Notes under the pieces: model-generated | Seen by the model: only the letters and a program-made list of their open reading frames with translations | The model's database searches: none | Told to the model about the DNA's origin: nothing | Shown here: piece by piece, positions 60,158 through 64,000 of the stretch | How the letters are laid out: each line of letters begins with the position of its first letter | Position numbering within the stretch: position 1 is the first letter of the stretch | Assembly: GCF_014905095.1 (NCBI RefSeq) | Contig: NZ_CP041165.1 | Coordinates: 1,488,001-1,552,000 of the forward strand | DNA from: Sulfurimonas marina | GTDB lineage: Bacteria > Campylobacterota > Campylobacteria > Campylobacterales > Sulfurimonadaceae | Length of the DNA stretch: 64,000 nucleotides | Direction: 5' to 3' | Made by a program: the position numbers and the translations under genes

Positions 60158-61034
60158 ATGCTTTTTCTAACTCTCTTAACTCTTCACCTACAAGCTCAAT
60201 AACTTCATAGTTTTCAGGGTCTTTCAATAGCTCTAATGTCAGTTTGTGGTTAAGATCATGACTTCCGGCAAACGCTTCATAGTTTCCTATAAAATTCATA
60301 CCTATTAAACTCATATCTCCGATAGCATCTAAGATTTTATGACGTACAAACTCATCATCATAACGCAGACCTTCCGGATTTAGAATCTTTTTTTCATCTA
60401 GTACAACAGCATTTTCCAAACTACCGCCAAGTGCCAGACCTTTTGAACGAAGGTATTGTACTTCATGTAAAAATCCGAAAGTTCTAGCACGAGAAATCTC
60501 TTCTTTGTATGATTGTTTTGTAAACTTTAATACATATGCTTGTTCTTGAATTACCGGATGTGGAAACTTGATCGTGAAATCGTAACTGAGATCTTTTGCA
60601 GGTGAGAGTTTTACATACTTATCACCCTCTTTTATTTCTATCTCTTTTTTGATTCTCATAATACGTTTAGGCTTATCAAGCTCAACAACTTCTGCTTCAT
60701 CTAAAAGCATACAGTAACTTGCACTGCTTCCGTCCATTACCGGTACTTCATCGGCATCTACAACAACTCTTAAGTTATCAATACCGTAGGCATACACAGC
60801 TGAGAGAAGATGCTCAATTGTAGAGATTACATATCCATCTTTCCCTATAACCGTAGCCATCTTTGTATCTACAACATTCTCAGGTACCAGTGGAATTGAA
60901 ACATCTACATCGCTTCGATAAAAGACAATGCCACTTTCTGCTTCTAAGGGTTCTAGTCTTAATTTAACCGGTGAACCTTTGTGCAGTCCAATTCCTACGA
61001 GTTCAACACTCTTTTTTATAGTTGTTTGATACAT
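60150..61034 (-). CDS. lpxC: UDP-3-O-acyl-N-acetylglucosamine deacetylase
   Basis: Committed step of lipid A synthesis, a zinc amidase in the cytoplasm. At 294 residues it is normal. Motifs are the N-terminal [10 protein letters not shown], the zinc ligand His75 in [20 protein letters not shown], and the [10 protein letters not shown] motif with the second His and Asp, plus the catalytic His in GSHDLNHKL. It lies 8 bases after the M23 gene. Confidence 0.95.
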   Translation of the reverse strand: MYQTTIKKSVELVGIGLHKGSPVKLRLEPLEAESGIVFYRSDVDVSIPLVPENVVDTKMATVIGKDGYVISTIEHLLSAVYAYGIDNLRVVVDADEVPVMDGSSASYCMLLDEAEVVELDKPKRIMRIKKEIEIKEGDKYVKLSPAKDLSYDFTIKFPHPVIQEQAYVLKFTKQSYKEEISRARTFGFLHEVQYLRSKGLALGGSLENAVVLDEKKILNPEGLRYDDEFVRHKILDAIGDMSLIGMNFIGNYEAFAGSHDLNHKLTLELLKDPENYEVIELVGEELRELEKAYA

Positions 61035-61042
61035 ATCAGCCT

Positions 61043-62407
61043 CTATCTTTGATCTATAATTTTTTTAGATTCTTTAATTATATCACTTATATTTAATTTT
61101 ATCCACTGTGAATCCATCCACTCCTGCGGACGAACTTCGATCCCTTGAACCAATACACCGAAGTGAAGGTGATCACCCATTGCATATCCGCTTTTACCAG
61201 TGTTTGCAATTTTAGAGTTTGCCGGTACATGTTCACCCATACTTACATCAACACTAGAACAGTGTCCATAAAGAGTATAAAGTCCTAAGCCGTGTGAAAT
61301 AATAGGCATATTTCCGTATAATCCATTATAGTCCGTAAATACTACATCACCACCATTTTGTGTCTTAATAGGAGCCATTGCATAACTTGCCAGATCAAGT
61401 CCCATATGATACGCTTCACTTACAAACTCATTGTCATAGTAATATTTTCTGTGATCACCGAAATGAGCAACAACTTGTCCATTTTTCAGAGGATAGATCT
61501 TTTTCATTTTAAAGTCACTAATCATCTCATCTGAAACTTTAGAAGTGATCTCATGGATTAACTTCTCATTTTTAGCACGTACATCCTCATTAATCAGTTT
61601 AAACTGCTCTAATGAACCGTCAACACCTTGTGTCTCTTCAAACTCTTCAGCTAAATCGTAAATTTTCCCTTTTAAAAACTTGTCTGAAAGATTAATTTTT
61701 GAAACCTTATATGTCTTCTCTTTGAGGTATAATGGTACATAAGACTTAGCTACATTTCCTGCACTGTCTTTTGCTATTACCGTTGCTTTAAAGCCTCTGT
61801 CTATTACAGGCCATGCTAAAAGAGCTATGTAGTAACCCTCTTTATAAAAAGGTTGTGCTTTAAACTTTTTATTATTGTTTCCAAGTACATAAAAATCTTC
61901 AAGATTCTCATCTTTTACACTAAAGATAACAAGTGCAGAACCACCACGAGAGATCTTATATGAATTGTTAATAATACTAACATTAGGTCTTTTTTTGTCG
62001 ATAGTAAGTTTATAGAGTTTTAATGCCGTATTACCGTTTAACATATTCCACTTACTAGTATCGTTTGCTTCTACGATAATCTCTATTTGCTTATCTTTTA
62101 AAGCATACATACCTCTTGGAGGTTCAATCGAGAGTTCAAGCGAATTCATTGGAGTGATCAGTTGTTCATATTGCAGCTGTTTCATCCCTTTAGAAGTTTT
62201 CATAGAGATTTTGTAAGATTTAATTCCACTAGTATCACTAATTGTCAGGTTTAAAGGCTCTTTTAAATTCCAAAAACCGTTAGTTTTTAAAGTAACCTCA
62301 GGTGCAACTCTTTCAAATGTAGATGAAAAGTAAATATATAAACCTCCACCTATTAGTGCCATCATTAAAAATAGTGTTACGAACGACGAATTATTTTTTT
62401 TTCTCAA
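61043..62407 (-). CDS. M23-family (LytM) cell wall peptidase
   Basis: A 454-residue periplasmic peptidase, membrane-anchored by a helix at about 9-29. A beta-rich region with three or more repeats ([29 protein letters not shown]) precedes the catalytic LytM domain near 310-425. Zinc ligands fit HMGLDLAS, and the active His pair lies in [12 protein letters not shown]. It resembles Csd/Pgp peptidases that shape helical Campylobacterota, but the exact class is not shown. The start overlaps the upstream gene by 4 bases. Confidence 0.87.
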   Translation of the reverse strand: MRKKNNSSFVTLFLMMALIGGGLYIYFSSTFERVAPEVTLKTNGFWNLKEPLNLTISDTSGIKSYKISMKTSKGMKQLQYEQLITPMNSLELSIEPPRGMYALKDKQIEIIVEANDTSKWNMLNGNTALKLYKLTIDKKRPNVSIINNSYKISRGGSALVIFSVKDENLEDFYVLGNNNKKFKAQPFYKEGYYIALLAWPVIDRGFKATVIAKDSAGNVAKSYVPLYLKEKTYKVSKINLSDKFLKGKIYDLAEEFEETQGVDGSLEQFKLINEDVRAKNEKLIHEITSKVSDEMISDFKMKKIYPLKNGQVVAHFGDHRKYYYDNEFVSEAYHMGLDLASYAMAPIKTQNGGDVVFTDYNGLYGNMPIISHGLGLYTLYGHCSSVDVSMGEHVPANSKIANTGKSGYAMGDHLHFGVLVQGIEVRPQEWMDSQWIKLNISDIIKESKKIIDQR

Positions 62408-63069
62408 TTGTATCCCTTTATCTCTTTTATTACTTTGTTTTCATCCTGCTTAATCAGAACAACTCTATCTACATGTACTATCTCTAAAAGCTCTTTAGAG
62501 ATAAAAAAAGCATCCTCTAAACTTGCACCGCTTTTTTTAAGTATCTCATCATCAATGTACACCTCTGCTAAAGTACCATCTTCTTTTAAAAGAAAATTAG
62601 CAAACATTTCGGCTCTCATTCTAAAAAGTGCCAAACTTCTGCTTTCTCTTAGAAAACGGTAACATAATTGGCAGTCTGCTCCAAGTACAATCAGTTCACT
62701 GAGTACCGAAAGCTTTTTAGATTCACATAAAACACTCTTTATTTCATCTTCAATAAGAAGTGAACTATAAAAAGCGGTTGCCATTTTGGCATTAATCTTA
62801 ATCGATTCCGACTGAAACTCTTCATAAACTCCTAATGTATCTAAAGAGATTTTTATCTCAAGATCACAAGAGCTGGGTACTTGTTTTCGTACTTTACCAA
62901 ACCATGGTAAAAAAGCAAACTTTCTATCAAGCTCTTCATCTACTACCAAAGATACTTTCTTATGGAGAGTAAGTATGTATGAGTAAAGTACATTAGCCAA
63001 CGAAAATGACTTATTATCACTAATAAGAACAATATGTTTACTTTCTTTTATCTTACTAAGTTCAATCAA
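62404..63069 (-). CDS. unknown protein, possibly a degenerate DHH-type phosphoesterase
   Basis: A 221-residue soluble protein. Its start (KHIVLISDNKSFSLANVLYSYILTLHKKVSLVVDEE) and the FLPWFGKVRK segment remind me of the N-terminal region of Campylobacterota DHH phosphoesterases, but no DHH or DHHA motif is present. It may be a relative that has lost catalysis, or a different fold. It overlaps the M23 peptidase start by 4 bases and follows flhB by 31 bases, so it is part of the same run. Function unknown. Confidence 0.55.
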   Translation of the reverse strand: MIELSKIKESKHIVLISDNKSFSLANVLYSYILTLHKKVSLVVDEELDRKFAFLPWFGKVRKQVPSSCDLEIKISLDTLGVYEEFQSESIKINAKMATAFYSSLLIEDEIKSVLCESKKLSVLSELIVLGADCQLCYRFLRESRSLALFRMRAEMFANFLLKEDGTLAEVYIDDEILKKSGASLEDAFFISKELLEIVHVDRVVLIKQDENKVIKEIKGYN

Positions 63070-63100
63070 GAGTCTGCTACTTTTTAAGTGAAATTATAGC

Positions 63101-64000
63101 CTATCTTTTATTCATCTTGTAAACATATGCAAGAACTTCTGCGACAGCAGCAAATAGAGCTTCAGGAATCGGTTTATCGATCTCCACGTCACTATATAAA
63201 CTACGAGCAAGCGGTGGATTTTGTACAATATGTACATCATTTTCCCGTGCAATTTTTTTGATCTGCTGTGCAATATTGTCTACCCCTTTGGCAACAACTA
63301 TCGGTGCACTGAATTTTTCCTGATCGTACTTGATAGCAACTGCGTAGTGTGTCGGATTGGTAATAACCACATCAGCTTGAGGAACTTCCGCCATCATTCT
63401 ACGACGTGCTGTTTCCATCTGTATCTGTCTTATTTTTGACTTAACAAGAGGATCCCCCTCCATATTCTTCATCTCATCCTTAACCTCTTGCTTAGACATT
63501 TTAAGTCCGTCAAAATATTGTTTTCTGACAATAATAAGATCGATGATAGCAAAAATAAAGATAATCAAAAGCATCACAAGAGAGATAATTATCATCTTAT
63601 CTTTTAGCCAATAAAGCTGCTGATCTAATCCAAAAAGTGCAACTGTCGGCAACTCTAAAATAAAGTAAAAGAAAAAAACAAAGCCCACACCCAAAGTGGT
63701 AAAAGACTTAAAGGTAATCTTGATTCCCTCTATCAGTTTTTTAAGGGAAAAAAGATTCTTTGTACCCTTAATAGGGTCTATCTTTTTAAGATCCGGAACA
63801 ATAGCTTTTGTTGTAAATAAAAAGCCGAATTGTGCGAATGCTGCAATAATACCCGCGATAGCAACTGCAATAGCAAGAGGCATCATCATAAGTAGCACTT
63901 CCCGAATTGTCACCAATACGATATCCATAACAAATAATTTATCGACAGGTGTACCAACTAGCGAAAAGTAGTACTGAAAAAGTAATATCATATGTTTTGA
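63101..64000 (-). CDS. flhB: flagellar export protein FlhB (5' end outside window)
   Basis: Inner-membrane component of the flagellar type III export gate. The frame is open to the window end, so about the first 50-60 residues are missing. Several hydrophobic helices are present, then KQEVKDEMKNMEGDPLVKSKIRQIQ and the autocleavage motif NPTH (ITNPTHYAVAI), which switches export from hook to filament subunits. PLARSLY near the C-terminus is also conserved. Confidence 0.95.
   Translation of the reverse strand, partial: SKHMILLFQYYFSLVGTPVDKLFVMDIVLVTIREVLLMMMPLAIAVAIAGIIAAFAQFGFLFTTKAIVPDLKKIDPIKGTKNLFSLKKLIEGIKITFKSFTTLGVGFVFFFYFILELPTVALFGLDQQLYWLKDKMIIISLVMLLIIFIFAIIDLIIVRKQYFDGLKMSKQEVKDEMKNMEGDPLVKSKIRQIQMETARRRMMAEVPQADVVITNPTHYAVAIKYDQEKFSAPIVVAKGVDNIAQQIKKIARENDVHIVQNPPLARSLYSDVEIDKPIPEALFAAVAEVLAYVYKMNKR

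Overview
The window is a dense, AT-rich bacterial chromosome segment that most resembles a motile, chemolithotrophic Campylobacterota (epsilonproteobacterium), probably Sulfurimonas or a close relative. The assignment rests on several things: the flagellar order folK-flhF-flhG-fliA-fliM-fliY; an aminofutalosine deaminase-type hydrolase of the futalosine menaquinone route; an HNH-tailed MutS7 together with MutS2 and no MutS1 in view; histidine kinases with an HQWRQP box; CetB/Aer-like PAS proteins; and epsilon-type rRNAs. It is core chromosome. I see no insertion sequence, prophage, integrase or CRISPR array.

Layout. 1-5007: tail of an unidentified gene, beta-carbonic anhydrase, fliL, two tandem Aer-type PAS proteins, acpS, thiS, a lipid-anchored cytochrome c and an unknown membrane protein. 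5054-14051 (+): a long co-directional run of a dapC-like aminotransferase, an unknown, murC, a small membrane protein, mutS2, a BaiN/HI0933-like flavoprotein, lemA, a DUF3137 gene and an EI24-type membrane protein. 14048-17298 (-): UvrD-like helicase and a membrane diguanylate cyclase. 17479-23595 (+): valS, a NIT-PAS-GGDEF protein and a SulP transporter. 28287-23606 (-): flgH, a transglutaminase-like protein, a PAS histidine kinase and a GGDEF-EAL phosphodiesterase, behind a likely sigma54 promoter. 28360-36744: yqeY, mutS7, a chemoreceptor, and a large soluble Cache-CheW protein. 36973-42247 (-): one rRNA operon, 16S-tRNA-Ile-23S-5S. 42310-49562 (-): mnmA and the aroQ-folK-flhF-flhG-fliA-fliM-fliY block. 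49631-52130: a small unknown, mqnX-like and sppA. 52143-64000 (-): flhB (cut by the window edge), an unknown, an M23 peptidase, lpxC, tsaB-like, thrB, ylxR, infB, rbfA, rimP, ribD, ubiE and xseA.

How it fits together. Many genes serve the flagellum and its control: switch proteins FliM/FliY, sigma28 FliA, FlhG, export gate FlhB, L-ring FlgH and FliL. Others serve taxis and c-di-GMP signalling: the chemoreceptor, the CheW fusion, the PAS pair, and two GGDEF and one EAL protein. The rest is envelope synthesis, translation and DNA maintenance.

The most notable anomaly is flhF. It is split by two separate single-base insertions into three reading frames, although nearly every other gene in the window is intact. 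Other points to check are a 25-bp perfect palindrome lying over the start codon of the NIT-PAS-GGDEF gene, two likely leaderless start sites, the sigma54-flgH-transglutaminase-kinase-EAL run, and the soluble Cache-CheW protein. I do not see a clearly novel defence or mobile system.
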